Shown here piece by piece: positions 1 to 7,461 of a DNA stretch of 12,429 nucleotides. The stretch's first letter is position 1. Every line of letters begins with the position of its first letter. This DNA is from DASUBN01 sp036500225 (GTDB lineage Bacteria; Pseudomonadota; Gammaproteobacteria; Natronospirales; REEB76): positions 1 to 12,429 of the forward strand of contig DASYCJ010000007.1 of assembly GCA_036500225.1 (NCBI GenBank). Reading direction: 5' to 3'. The notes below the pieces were generated by a model. It saw nothing but the letters and a program-made list of their open reading frames with translations. It had not been told where the DNA came from and did not search any database. A program made the translations under genes and the position numbers.

Positions 1-1
1 T

Positions 2-1360
2 GTCACCGCTTCCCTCGGTCCTGATGCCGCGACGCCGATACCGGACCTGAACCTGGTGAGCGGCAGCGATGCCGGCCCCGACGTGCAGTGGAGCGATGTG
101 ACCCTGCTGCCCGCCGAGACCCAGAACGACGACCTCTGGCATTACCTGGCACAGCGCTTCACCTTGCAGAGCGACGGACTCGCGATAGACGACGTGCGCG
201 TGCAGGGCGAACTCGACTGGTTCGCCGCCCACGGCGAATACCTGAATCGGGTAGCCGGCCGCGCCCGCCCCTATCTCTATTACATCGCGCAACAAGTAGA
301 AGCGCACAAGATGCCCATGGACATCGCGCTCTTGCCGGTGGTGGAGAGCGCCTTCGATCCCTTCGCCTATTCCTACGGCCGCGCCTCGGGTCTGTGGCAG
401 TTCGTACCCGCCACCGGGCACATCTATGAACTCAAGCAGAACTGGTGGTACGACGGTCGCCGCGATGTGGGTGCCTCCACCAAGGCCGCCCTCGATTATC
501 TATACGCCTTGCATGACGAGTTCGATGGAGACTGGCTGCTGGCCCTCGCGGCCTACAACTCCGGTCCTGGCACAGTGGAGCATGCGATCGCCGTGAACCG
601 GCGCCACGGCCGGCCCACGGACTTCTGGCACCTGGACCTGCCTGCCGAGACCCGCGCCTACGTGCCGAGGCTCATCGCCATCTGCAAGCTGGTGGCGGAT
701 CCGAACCACATGGGCGTGGACCTCACTACCATCCCGAACACGCCTTATCTCGCCCAGGTTGATACCGGCGGCCAGATCGATCTCGCCACCGCCGCCAAAC
801 TCGCCGGCATGACCACGGAGCAGATGTACCTGCTCAACCCCGGTTACAACCGCTGGGCTACCGACCCGCAGGGCCCCTATCTCCTGTTCGTGCCCCTGGA
901 TGCCAAGGACACCTTCACCGAGGGGCTGGCGGCGCTGCCTGCTCACGACCGGGTGCAATGGGCGAGCCACACCGTCAGTCGTCACGATACGGTGGGTGGT
1001 ATCGCCTCCAAGTACCACACCACGGTGCCGGTGCTGAAGGAACTGAACGGTCTGCGCAGCAATACGCTGCACGTCAACCAAGTGCTACTGGTGCCGGTGG
1101 CGCGGGAGACCCTGGCGGATGCCAGCCTGCATGCCGCGCAACGGGTAGCCGGCATGAGCGACATGCACCTGCCGGGAGGGCGCATCGTGCACAAGGTCAA
1201 GGACGGCGAGAACCTTTGGATAATCGCCCAGCACTACCACGTGACCGTGAGCTCCATCCAGCACTGGAACAAACTCACCGCCAAGCACGTACTGCACAAG
1301 GGTGACCGGTTGGTGATCTGGCGCGGCCACCATGACCTGGACGAGGATTCCAGCGGCTAA
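2..1360 (+). CDS. mltD: Membrane-bound lytic murein transglycosylase D (5' end off window)
   Basis: This enzyme cleaves the MurNAc-GlcNAc bond of peptidoglycan, forming 1,6-anhydroMurNAc, and normally works as an outer-membrane lipoprotein. The reading frame is open to the window edge, so the GTG at 56 is an internal codon and the signal peptide and lipobox lie upstream. The SLT domain covers roughly 290-640. The catalytic glutamate is in the motif PVVESAFDP (GAG at 344-346), followed by SGLWQFVPATG and ALAAYNSGPGTV, which are hallmark family motifs. Two LysM peptidoglycan-binding repeats follow at about 965-1096 (SHTVSRHDTVGGIASKY) and 1184-1321 (HKVKDGENLWIIAQHY). A more degenerate LysM-like stretch lies between the catalytic domain and the first of them. 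The domain order matches E. coli MltD. The gene ends 41 bp before fabI on the same strand. Family assignment is very secure; the exact start is unknown. Confidence 0.95.
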   Translation, partial: VTASLGPDAATPIPDLNLVSGSDAGPDVQWSDVTLLPAETQNDDLWHYLAQRFTLQSDGLAIDDVRVQGELDWFAAHGEYLNRVAGRARPYLYYIAQQVEAHKMPMDIALLPVVESAFDPFAYSYGRASGLWQFVPATGHIYELKQNWWYDGRRDVGASTKAALDYLYALHDEFDGDWLLALAAYNSGPGTVEHAIAVNRRHGRPTDFWHLDLPAETRAYVPRLIAICKLVADPNHMGVDLTTIPNTPYLAQVDTGGQIDLATAAKLAGMTTEQMYLLNPGYNRWATDPQGPYLLFVPLDAKDTFTEGLAALPAHDRVQWASHTVSRHDTVGGIASKYHTTVPVLKELNGLRSNTLHVNQVLLVPVARETLADASLHAAQRVAGMSDMHLPGGRIVHKVKDGENLWIIAQHYHVTVSSIQHWNKLTAKHVLHKGDRLVIWRGHHDLDEDSSG

Positions 1361-1365
1361 GGCCG

Positions 1366-1371
1366 TATAAT
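1366..1371 (+). promoter_or_regulatory. Candidate -10 box upstream of fabI
   Basis: A perfect TATAAT lies in the 41-bp gap between mltD and fabI, 30 bp before the fabI ATG. This would give a leader of about 25 nt. No good -35 hexamer sits 16-18 bp upstream (the sequence there is inside the mltD 3' end, around GAGGAT), and there is no TGn extension. The match to the -10 consensus is seen directly; its use as a promoter is inferred. Confidence 0.4.
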
Positions 1372-1401
1372 CTGCGCTAACGCATAACAGGGAGCCAGAC
1401 C

Positions 1402-2190
1402 ATGGGTTTTCTCGCCGGTAAACGCGCCCTCATCGTCGGCCTCGCCAGTGACCGCTCCATCGCCCACGGCATCGCTGAGGCCTTCAAGCGCGAAGGCGCT
1501 GAACTGGCTTTCACTTACCAGGGTGAGCGGCTGAAAGAACGCGTCATCGAGATGGCCCGGGAATTCGGCTCGGAGCTGGTCTTCCCCATGGACGTGGCCA
1601 GCGACCAGGAGATCGACGACGCCTTCGCCGGCCTCAAGAAACACTGGAGCCACCTGGACGTGGTGGTGCACTCGGTGGGCTTCGCTCCCCGCGAGCAGCT
1701 GGCCGGCAGCTACATCGACTCCGTGACCCGCGAGGGTTTCCGCATCGCCCACGACATCAGCGCCTACAGCCTGGCAGCCCTCGCCAAGGCCTCCCGACCC
1801 ATGATGCAGGGCCGTAACGGCTCGATCCTGACCTTAAGCTATCTCGGTGCGGTACGCGCCCTACCCAACTACAACGTCATGGGCCCAGCCAAGGCCAGCC
1901 TGGAAGCCAACGTGCGCTTCCTGGCCTACTCTCTCGGTCCTGAGGGTACACGCGTCAACGGCATCTCCGCCGGCCCCATCAAGACTCTGGCGGCGGCCGG
2001 CATCGCCGGTTTCCGCGACATCCTGAAGCACGTGGAAGGCCAGACGCCACTTCGCAAGAACGTGACCACGGAAGACGTGGGCAACGCCGCCGCCTTCCTC
2101 TGCTCGGATCTGGCGGCCGGTATCACCGGCGAGATCCTGTACGTGGATGCCGGGTACAGCCACGTGGCCATGAACCTGGGTCAAAGCTAA
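1402..2190 (+). CDS. fabI: Enoyl-[acyl-carrier-protein] reductase (NADH), FabI
   Basis: FabI catalyses the last step of each fatty-acid elongation cycle, reducing trans-2-enoyl-ACP to acyl-ACP with NADH in the cytoplasm. The protein has 262 residues, the same length as E. coli FabI. It starts with the cofactor-binding segment IVGLASDRSIAHGIA. The catalytic Tyr-x6-Lys arrangement is Y157 and K164, preceded by Y147 (E. coli Y156, K163, Y146). The fold is that of a short-chain dehydrogenase, and DAGYSHVAM near the C-terminus is typical. Residues whose mutation gives triclosan resistance in E. coli are wild type here: G93, M160 and F204 (E. coli G93, M159, F203). The start ATG at 1402 has an AGGGAG ribosome binding site at 1389-1394. 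The gene may be cotranscribed with mltD or use the -10 box in the gap. Confidence 0.98.
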   Translation: MGFLAGKRALIVGLASDRSIAHGIAEAFKREGAELAFTYQGERLKERVIEMAREFGSELVFPMDVASDQEIDDAFAGLKKHWSHLDVVVHSVGFAPREQLAGSYIDSVTREGFRIAHDISAYSLAALAKASRPMMQGRNGSILTLSYLGAVRALPNYNVMGPAKASLEANVRFLAYSLGPEGTRVNGISAGPIKTLAAAGIAGFRDILKHVEGQTPLRKNVTTEDVGNAAAFLCSDLAAGITGEILYVDAGYSHVAMNLGQS

Positions 2191-2212
2191 GAGCCTCCTC
2201 AGACAGAAACAG

Positions 2213-2240
2213 AAAGGCCCGCTTCATGCGGGCCTTTTTA
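2213..2240 (+). terminator. Rho-independent terminator between fabI and ppiD
   Basis: A 10-bp perfect stem (AAAGGCCCGC at 2213-2222, GCGGGCCTTT at 2228-2237) closes a 5-nt loop TTCAT and runs directly into a T tract. It lies 22 bp past the fabI stop. ppiD converges on it from the other side and stops at 2261. The minus-strand T run is short (TTTCTGTTTC), so it may stop ppiD transcripts less efficiently. Confidence 0.88.
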
Positions 2241-2260
2241 TCTTCTGATATCCGACTAGA

Positions 2261-4192
2261 TCACTGGTCTGAGCTATCCAGGTTCTTGGTATTAACCTCC
2301 ACCTTGCCTTGCTGGCGGAGGTAAGCGAGATAGGCTGCGAACTCCTGGGAGCCGTCCTGGCGTGAGATGCCGTTCATGGCGCTCAGCCGTGCCTGCTCCG
2401 TCAGAGCGGCGGCCGTACCAGACTTGACGGCGCTCAGGACCAGCAAGGCATGGTCGCCACCATCGAGTGCGATGTCCGCATAGGACCGGGCACCGGCTGC
2501 CGGCACCTCGGTCTTGAATGCGGTCGCCAGTATCTGCGGCGGCACGTCCTTCTGATCACGCGCCACGAAACCAGGCGAGCTGAGGGTGACGCCCGGGTTG
2601 CTCTTGGCGAGAACCGCCGGATCGCCACCCTTCTTCAGGCTATCCATGATGGAGGCTGCGAGCTTGGCAGTCGCTTCATCGGCGTGCTGCTGCTTGATGA
2701 AACCGGCGATGGTGAACTTCACCTGATCCAGCGGTATGGGTTCGCTCGGGGTATGGCCTTTCACCCGCACCACCACTGCGTGGTTGGGGCCGAGCTGGAT
2801 GGGTTCGCTGTTGTTACCCTGGGTGAGCAACTGGTCGCTGAACGCGGCCTTGCGCACGTCGGCGTTGCCGCCGATGCCGTCACCCGAATCACGGGTCACG
2901 TTGTCCACGGTCTGGATGGGCAGATTGAGCTGCTTGCTCACATCGTCTAGGGACTGTGGATGCTCATAAGCCAGGTTTGCGAGTTGGTCGCCCAGCGCGT
3001 AGTACTTATCGTCAGCGGTCTTCTTCTGGTAATCAGCGAGGAGCTGCGGCTTCACTTCAGCGAAGCTCTTGACCACGGCGGAGTTGATCTTCTCCAGCTG
3101 GATGATGTGGTAACCGAACTGGCTGCGGATCGGGCCCACGATCTGACCGGGCTTGGTCATGCCGAACAGGGCTTCCTCGAAAGGCTTCACCATCTCACCG
3201 CGGGTCACGTCGCCCAAGTCACCGCCCTGCTTGGCGGAGCCTTTGTCGTCGGAATACTGTTCTGCGAGCTTGGCGAAATCGCCGCCGGCATTCAGCTGCT
3301 TGAGGACGTCCTCAGCCTTGGCTTTGGCGGCCGCATCCACCTTTGGATCGTTGCCGTTGACGGTGATCAGGATGTGGCGCGCGGTGCGAGTCTCGTCCTG
3401 CTTGTACTTGTCCATCTGCTGCTGGTAGAGGGCCTGCAGGTCCGCATCAGTGGGCTGCACCTGCTTGGCGAGCTGCGCCTCGTCCAGTTCCACGTATTCC
3501 AGCGAGAGCTTCTCAGGCGTCATGAACTGGGCCTGATGGGCCTTGTAGTAAGCCTGCACGTCTGCATCGCTGGCCTGGGCATCCGCCAGGAAACGCTTGC
3601 CGCTGATGGTGAGGTAGGCGATCTCGCGCTGCTGGTCCTTGAGCGCCTGCTGGGCGTCGAACTCGGCAGGGGTAGCGATGGCGCTGTTCATGATCGAACC
3701 CTGGAAGCGGTCGATGACGATCTCTTGGCGCTGATCGTGCTCGAACTGCTCGGGGTTCATGCCCACCGAGGTGAGCACGTTGCGATAGGCCTGGGGCGAG
3801 AACTTGCCGTCGGCCTGGAAGGCCGGCATCTTCTGGATCGACTCCACCAGCTGCGCGTCACCCACCGTGTAGTGGTCCTTGGCGATCTGCTGGTTGAGTA
3901 GGGTGGTGTTGATGAGCAGGTCCAGCGTCTGCTGGTGCAGGCGCTTCTCGTCGATCATCTCGGGCTTGAAGGCGGCGCCATACATCTGCTGCATGCGCTG
4001 ATACTGGTTCTGGTAGGCGCGGTTGTAATCGTTCGGCTGGATCGGGTCGCCGTTGACCGTGGCCACCGAGCTGTCGCTGGAGGCGGTGAAATAGGAGTTG
4101 ATGCCCCACAAGGCGAAGGGGATTATCAACAGAGCAAGGATCACGCCGGTGATCCACTTGGGGATGTTGTCGCGAAAAGCTTGTATCAGCAT
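2261..4192 (-). CDS. ppiD: Periplasmic folding chaperone PpiD (SurA-N / parvulin)
   Basis: PpiD is a chaperone anchored in the inner membrane, with its bulk in the periplasm, that helps proteins leaving the Sec translocon. The 643-residue protein is close to the E. coli length of 623. A short cytoplasmic N-terminus is followed by one membrane segment at residues 13-34 (WITGVILALLIIPFALWGI). A SurA_N-like chaperone region covers roughly 40-265, with the family motif VNGDPIQPNDYNRAYQNQ. A parvulin domain lies at about 268-370 and reads ARHILI, GGDFAKLAEQYSDD, QGGDLGD, MVKPFEEALF and FGYHIIQLEKI. The parvulin motifs are canonical, unlike E. coli PpiD, whose parvulin domain is reported to lack isomerase activity. 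The start ATG has GAGG and GAG purine tracts just upstream. It is the last gene of the minus-strand cluster, 72 bp after tRNA-Asp, and I see no clear promoter of its own. Confidence 0.95.
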   Translation of the reverse strand: MLIQAFRDNIPKWITGVILALLIIPFALWGINSYFTASSDSSVATVNGDPIQPNDYNRAYQNQYQRMQQMYGAAFKPEMIDEKRLHQQTLDLLINTTLLNQQIAKDHYTVGDAQLVESIQKMPAFQADGKFSPQAYRNVLTSVGMNPEQFEHDQRQEIVIDRFQGSIMNSAIATPAEFDAQQALKDQQREIAYLTISGKRFLADAQASDADVQAYYKAHQAQFMTPEKLSLEYVELDEAQLAKQVQPTDADLQALYQQQMDKYKQDETRTARHILITVNGNDPKVDAAAKAKAEDVLKQLNAGGDFAKLAEQYSDDKGSAKQGGDLGDVTRGEMVKPFEEALFGMTKPGQIVGPIRSQFGYHIIQLEKINSAVVKSFAEVKPQLLADYQKKTADDKYYALGDQLANLAYEHPQSLDDVSKQLNLPIQTVDNVTRDSGDGIGGNADVRKAAFSDQLLTQGNNSEPIQLGPNHAVVVRVKGHTPSEPIPLDQVKFTIAGFIKQQHADEATAKLAASIMDSLKKGGDPAVLAKSNPGVTLSSPGFVARDQKDVPPQILATAFKTEVPAAGARSYADIALDGGDHALLVLSAVKSGTAAALTEQARLSAMNGISRQDGSQEFAAYLAYLRQQGKVEVNTKNLDSSDQ

Positions 4193-4225
4193 ACGTCTCA
4201 GCCTCGATGGGTCTATCCATGTGAG

Positions 4226-4249
4226 AAGGGCGCCCTAGGGCGCCCTTTT
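4226..4249. terminator. Perfect palindromic hairpin between tRNA-Asp and ppiD
   Basis: Bases 4226-4247 form a perfect 22-bp palindrome, with arms AAGGGCGCC and GGCGCCCTT around a CTAG loop. On the minus strand it would end the hupB / tRNA transcript 16 nt past the tRNA-Asp 3' end, but the tail there is TTCTCAC, a poor U tract. The plus strand has the better TTTT tail, although no plus-strand gene enters it. Partial termination or an RNA-processing role on the minus strand seems likeliest. Confidence 0.6.
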
Positions 4250-4264
4250 CGACTTCGGTGCAAA

Positions 4265-4341
4265 TGGCGGAGCGGACGGGACTCGAACCCGCGACCCCCG
4301 GCGTGACAGGCCGGTATTCTAACCAGCTGAACTACCGCTCC
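4265..4341 (-). tRNA. tRNA-Asp (anticodon GTC)
   Basis: The reverse complement gives a complete 77-nt tRNA. The acceptor stem GGAGCGG pairs with CCGCTCC, the discriminator is G and CCA is encoded. The D arm is TAGTTCAGCTGGTTAGAAT, the anticodon stem CCGGC/GCCGG holds the loop CTGTCAC with anticodon GTC, and the T arm contains GGGTTCGAGTCCC. It follows tRNA-Val after only 8 nt, so the two are surely cotranscribed. Confidence 0.98.
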
Positions 4342-4349
4342 GCTGCTGA

Positions 4350-4425
4350 TGGTGGGTGCTGAGGGGCTCGAACCCACGACCCCCGCCGTGTAAAGGCGGT
4401 GCTCTACCAGCTGAGCTAAGCACCC
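4350..4425 (-). tRNA. tRNA-Val (anticodon TAC)
   Basis: The reverse complement gives a complete 76-nt tRNA. The acceptor stem GGGTGCT pairs with AGCACCC, the discriminator is A and CCA is encoded. The anticodon stem CCGCC/GGCGG holds the loop TTTACAC with anticodon TAC. The 5' end is only 19 nt past the hupB stop codon, with no room for a separate promoter except inside hupB. Confidence 0.98.
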
Positions 4426-4444
4426 CTAGCCGGAAGAGAGCGCG

Positions 4445-4717
4445 CTAGTTTACGGCATCCTTCAAGGCTTTGCCAGCTTTGAAGCCCGGGACTTTGCTGG
4501 CGGCGATGTGGATGGTCTGGCCGGTCTGAGGATTGCGGCCGGTACGCGCGGCACGCTGCTTCACCGTGAACGTGCCGAAGCCCACCAGGACCACCTGCTC
4601 GCCCTTCACGAGCGCGCCAGTGATGCCGCCGAGCACCGCAGCCACCGCGCGGTCCGCATCGGCCTGGGACAGTTTGGTCGCTTCAGCGACAGCGTGGATC
4701 AGTTCAGCCTTGTTCAT
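4445..4717 (-). CDS. hupB: DNA-binding protein HU-beta
   Basis: HU is a small dimeric nucleoid protein that bends and compacts DNA without strong sequence preference and takes part in replication, recombination and gene control. The 90-residue protein starts MNKAELIHAVAEATKLS, the classic HU beginning. It carries GFGTF at 46-50 and the DNA-intercalating arm RTGRNPQTG with the tip proline P63. The frame continues 30 codons further upstream, but the ATG at 4717 gives the conserved length and has an AGGGA ribosome site at a suitable distance. It lies downstream of lon on the same strand with its own promoter and a leader of about 136 nt, and directly upstream of two tRNA genes. In E. coli HU-beta is a substrate of Lon, so its adjacency to lon is functionally apt. 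HU-alpha/HU-beta naming follows gene order and is less certain than the HU family. Confidence 0.97.
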   Translation of the reverse strand: MNKAELIHAVAEATKLSQADADRAVAAVLGGITGALVKGEQVVLVGFGTFTVKQRAARTGRNPQTGQTIHIAASKVPGFKAGKALKDAVN

Positions 4718-4826
4718 GTGCGTTATCCCTGTAAGTTGCCTAGAGCTGGAGTGCGTGTCCCCGAAGGGGGCCTCGTATACGTCCCTTTCCGGCCGCAGAG
4801 GCGGCAAGGTCGTTGTTGTTAGACGT

Positions 4827-4853
4827 CAGCCGCGCTCCCTGTAAGCGCGACTG
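4827..4853 (-). promoter_or_regulatory. Hairpin at the predicted 5' end of the hupB mRNA
   Basis: On the minus strand CAGTCGCGCT (4853-4844) pairs with AGCGCGGCTG (4836-4827) through 10 bp with one G-U pair, leaving the 7-nt loop TACAGGG. The predicted transcript start from the adjacent promoter falls at about 4853, so the mRNA would begin with this stem. The 10-nt string CTTACAGGGA that spans the loop recurs exactly at the hupB ribosome binding site (minus strand of 4726-4735). Structure and repeat are seen directly; function is inferred. Confidence 0.5.
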
Positions 4854-4859
4854 CGTATC

Positions 4860-4918
4860 AAGCTACCAAGTGCTGAAAAGCCATGTCAACGGTAATATTT
4901 TCTTCTTTTTCAACTTTT
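4860..4918 (-). promoter_or_regulatory. Predicted sigma70 promoter of hupB with A-tract UP-like region
   Basis: On the minus strand a perfect -35 TTGACA (4889-4884) is followed after 18 bp by TAGCTT (4865-4860) as a weaker -10. Directly upstream lie three A tracts (complements of 4898-4901, 4906-4910 and 4915-4918), spaced about 8-9 bp apart, in an otherwise GC-rich window. This looks like an UP element or curved DNA, as expected for a strongly expressed gene such as HU. Confidence 0.65.
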
Positions 4919-4919
4919 C

Positions 4920-4938
4920 CACAGGCAAGACACCTGTG
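4920..4938. repeat. Inverted repeat upstream of the hupB promoter
   Basis: CACAGG (4920-4925) and CCTGTG (4933-4938) are perfect inverted copies around CAAGACA. The dyad sits about 31 bp upstream of the hupB -35 box. It lacks a T tract, so it is more likely a protein-binding site or chance than a terminator. Confidence 0.3.
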
Positions 4939-5040
4939 ATATGCCTACGGCAGCCGCTGCCAAGTGGTTGACACGATTGGATAAAGCCCCGACTTTGGAC
5001 GACGGTGCCACAGTCTTAAGTTAAACCGCAGCACCTTCCA

Positions 5041-7461
5041 TCAATGCGGACGCACCGCTTCCGATTCGGTCTTATTGGCCCCATCCGCCGCTGCCGGCGC
5101 CTCGGCGGGTTTGGGCTCGGGCATGTGCTGCAAGGCGATCTTGAGCACGTCGTCGATCCAACGCACCGGTTTGATGTCGAGCGCGCTCTTGATGTTCTTG
5201 GGGATATCCGCCAGATCCTTCTCGTTCTCCTGCGGGATCAAGATGGTGGTGAGACCGCCGCGGTGGGCCGCCAAGAGCTTCTCCTTGAGACCGCCGATGG
5301 GCAGCACCTCGCCGCGCAAGGTGATCTCACCGGTCATGGCCACGTCGGCCCGCACCGGGATCTTGGTGAGCGCTGACACGAGCGCAGTGCACATGCCGAT
5401 GCCAGCGCTGGGGCCATCTTTCGGCGTGGCGCCTTCCGGCACGTGGATATGCACGTCGAGCTTCTGGTGGAAGTCCGGGTCTATCCCTAAGAGCGCAGCG
5501 CGGCTGCGCACCACGGTCATGGCAGCCTGGATGGATTCCTGCATCACCCCGCCCAACTGGCCGGTGTGGATGAGCTTGCCCTTGCCGGGCACCACCGTGG
5601 ATTCGATGGTGAGCAGCTCGCCGCCCACTTCGGTCCAGGCGAGGCCGGTGACCTGCCCTACCTGGTCATGGTCCTCGGCGCGACCATAGCGGAAGCGCTG
5701 CACGCCCAGGTAGTCATCCAGGTTCTTGGACGTCACGTCCACCTTGGTGGCGCTCGGCTTCAGCAGCAGGTTCTTCACCACCTTGCGGCAGATCTTGGAG
5801 ATCTCGCGCTCCAGGTTACGCACACCGGCTTCGCGGGTGTAATGGCGCACGATGTCCGTGAGGATGTTCTCGCCGATGCTCAGCTCTTCCGGCTTGAGGC
5901 CGTTGTTGCGAAGCTGCTTGGGCACAAGGTAATTCTTGGCGATGTTGATCTTCTCGTCTTCCGTGTAGCCCGGCAGGCGGATGACTTCCATACGATCCAG
6001 CAAGGGCGCCGGGATGTTCATGGTGTTGGCAGTAGCCACGAACAGCACTTCCGAGAGGTCGAAATCGACTTCCAGGTAGTGGTCGTTGAAGGTGGTGTTC
6101 TGCTCCGGGTCCAGCACTTCCAACAGCGCCGACGAGGGGTCGCCGCGGAAGTCCATGGACATCTTGTCTATCTCGTCCAACAGGAACAGCGGGTTGCGCG
6201 TGCCGACCTTGGACATGTTCTGCAGGATCTTGCCGGGCATGGAGCCGATGTAGGTGCGGCGGTGGCCGCGGATCTCGGCTTCGTCACGCACGCCGCCCAA
6301 GGACATGCGCACGAACTTGCGGTTGGTGGCACGAGCGATGCTCTGACCCAGGGAGGTCTTGCCCACGCCCGGGGGACCCACCAGACACAGGATCGGCCCC
6401 TTGAGCTTCTGCACGCGATGCTGGACCGCCAGGTACTCGAGGATACGATCCTTGATCTTCTCCAGGCCGTAATGGTCCTCATCCAGCACCTTCTGGGCGC
6501 CCGCCAAATCATGGCGCACGCGGGTACGGCGCTTCCACGGCACGTTCACCAGCCAGTCGATGTAGTTGCGCACCACGGTCGCTTCCGCGGACATGGGCGA
6601 CATGAGCTTGAGCTTGTTCAGCTCGGAGGTGGCTTTCTCGCGCGCATCCTTGCCCATGCCGGATTTTTGGATCTTGCGTTCCAGCTCTTCCAGCTCGTTG
6701 GGCGCGTCTTCCAACTCACCCAGTTCCTTCTGGATGGCCTTCATCTGTTCGTTGAGGTAGTACTCGCGCTGGCTCTTCTCCATCTGCTGTTTGACGCGGG
6801 TACGGATGCGCTTCTCGATCTGCAGCACGTCGATCTCGCCCTCGATGAGGGCCATGACGTGTTCCAGGCGCTCGCGCACGTCCTCGATCTCGAGGATCTT
6901 CTGCTTCTCTTCGATCTTGAGCTGCATGTGAGCGGCGATGGTGTCCGCCAAGCGGCCCGGGGCATCGATGCCGGCCAAGGAGGTCAGGATCTCCGGCGGG
7001 ATCTTCTTGTTCAGCTTCACGTACTGGTCGAACAAGGACAGGGCCGAGCGCATCAGCACGTCCGCCTCACGCTCGTCGAACTGGGTCTGCTGGCGCAGCA
7101 CCGTGACCATGGCCGAGAAATACGGGCCGTCGTTGATCTGCTGGATCTTGGCGCGGTCACCGCCCTCCACCAGCACCTTGACGGTGCCGTCCGGCAGCTT
7201 GAGGAGCTGCAGGATGGTCGACAGGGTACCGACGCTGTTGAGGTCCTTGTCGGAGGGGTCGTCCACTTCCGGGCTCTTCTGCGAGACCAGGAGTATCTGC
7301 TTGCCGGCCTGCATGCCGTGGTCCAGCGCCTTGATGGACTTGTCGCGGCCCACAAACAGCGGGATCACCATATGCGGGTACACCACCACGTCGCGCAGCG
7401 GCAACACGGGTACCAGCATCGGCTGGCCTTCGAGCAGATCGGATTGACGGTTTTCGACCAC
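5041..7461 (-). CDS. lon: ATP-dependent protease Lon (class LonA)
   Basis: Lon is a hexameric cytoplasmic AAA+ serine protease that degrades misfolded proteins and specific regulators. The 806-residue protein has the substrate-binding N domain (from VPVLPLRDVVVYPHMVIPLFVG), a long coiled region to about 300, then the AAA+ module with Walker A GPPGVGKTS (362-370) and Walker B LFLLDEIDK (425-433). The C-terminal protease domain has the Ser-Lys dyad S685 in PKDGPSAG and K728 in GGLKEKLLAAH, equivalent to E. coli S679 and K722. The start is GTG at 7461. An in-frame TAG lies 12 nt upstream, so no longer form is possible, and an AGG ribosome site precedes the GTG. The next in-frame ATG (codon 15) would remove part of the segment before the N domain. 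The C-terminus has an Ala/Pro/Glu-rich tail after residue 780, slightly longer than in E. coli. It lies between clpX and hupB on one strand. Confidence 0.99.
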   Translation of the reverse strand: MVENRQSDLLEGQPMLVPVLPLRDVVVYPHMVIPLFVGRDKSIKALDHGMQAGKQILLVSQKSPEVDDPSDKDLNSVGTLSTILQLLKLPDGTVKVLVEGGDRAKIQQINDGPYFSAMVTVLRQQTQFDEREADVLMRSALSLFDQYVKLNKKIPPEILTSLAGIDAPGRLADTIAAHMQLKIEEKQKILEIEDVRERLEHVMALIEGEIDVLQIEKRIRTRVKQQMEKSQREYYLNEQMKAIQKELGELEDAPNELEELERKIQKSGMGKDAREKATSELNKLKLMSPMSAEATVVRNYIDWLVNVPWKRRTRVRHDLAGAQKVLDEDHYGLEKIKDRILEYLAVQHRVQKLKGPILCLVGPPGVGKTSLGQSIARATNRKFVRMSLGGVRDEAEIRGHRRTYIGSMPGKILQNMSKVGTRNPLFLLDEIDKMSMDFRGDPSSALLEVLDPEQNTTFNDHYLEVDFDLSEVLFVATANTMNIPAPLLDRMEVIRLPGYTEDEKINIAKNYLVPKQLRNNGLKPEELSIGENILTDIVRHYTREAGVRNLEREISKICRKVVKNLLLKPSATKVDVTSKNLDDYLGVQRFRYGRAEDHDQVGQVTGLAWTEVGGELLTIESTVVPGKGKLIHTGQLGGVMQESIQAAMTVVRSRAALLGIDPDFHQKLDVHIHVPEGATPKDGPSAGIGMCTALVSALTKIPVRADVAMTGEITLRGEVLPIGGLKEKLLAAHRGGLTTILIPQENEKDLADIPKNIKSALDIKPVRWIDDVLKIALQHMPEPKPAEAPAAADGANKTESEAVRPH

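Larger units (their letters stand above)
4718..5040. other. hupB-lon intergenic region (323 bp), regulatory
   Basis: This is the only gap in the window over 300 bp. I see no credible gene in it. From the hupB side it holds the ribosome site, GC-rich leader hairpins (among them a C-run/TTCG/G-run at about 4760-4771 and GCCGC-AGAG-GCGGC near 4792), the 5' leader hairpin, the hupB promoter with an A/T-rich upstream tract, and the dyad at 4920-4938. Between 4939 and 5040 I find no recognisable lon terminator. Confidence 0.7.

Noticed and set aside
2960..3901. 313-codon open frame on the + strand inside ppiD
   Set aside because: Antisense to a gene with clear domain motifs on the other strand; the composition is that of a codon-bias shadow.
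4718..4807. N-terminal extension of hupB by 30 codons
   Set aside because: The extension has no similarity to HU, and the ATG at 4717 gives the standard 90-residue protein with a good ribosome site.
4968..4990. Perfect TTGACA on the + strand in the hupB-lon spacer
   Set aside because: No acceptable -10 at 16-18 bp and no + strand gene downstream, only antisense lon.
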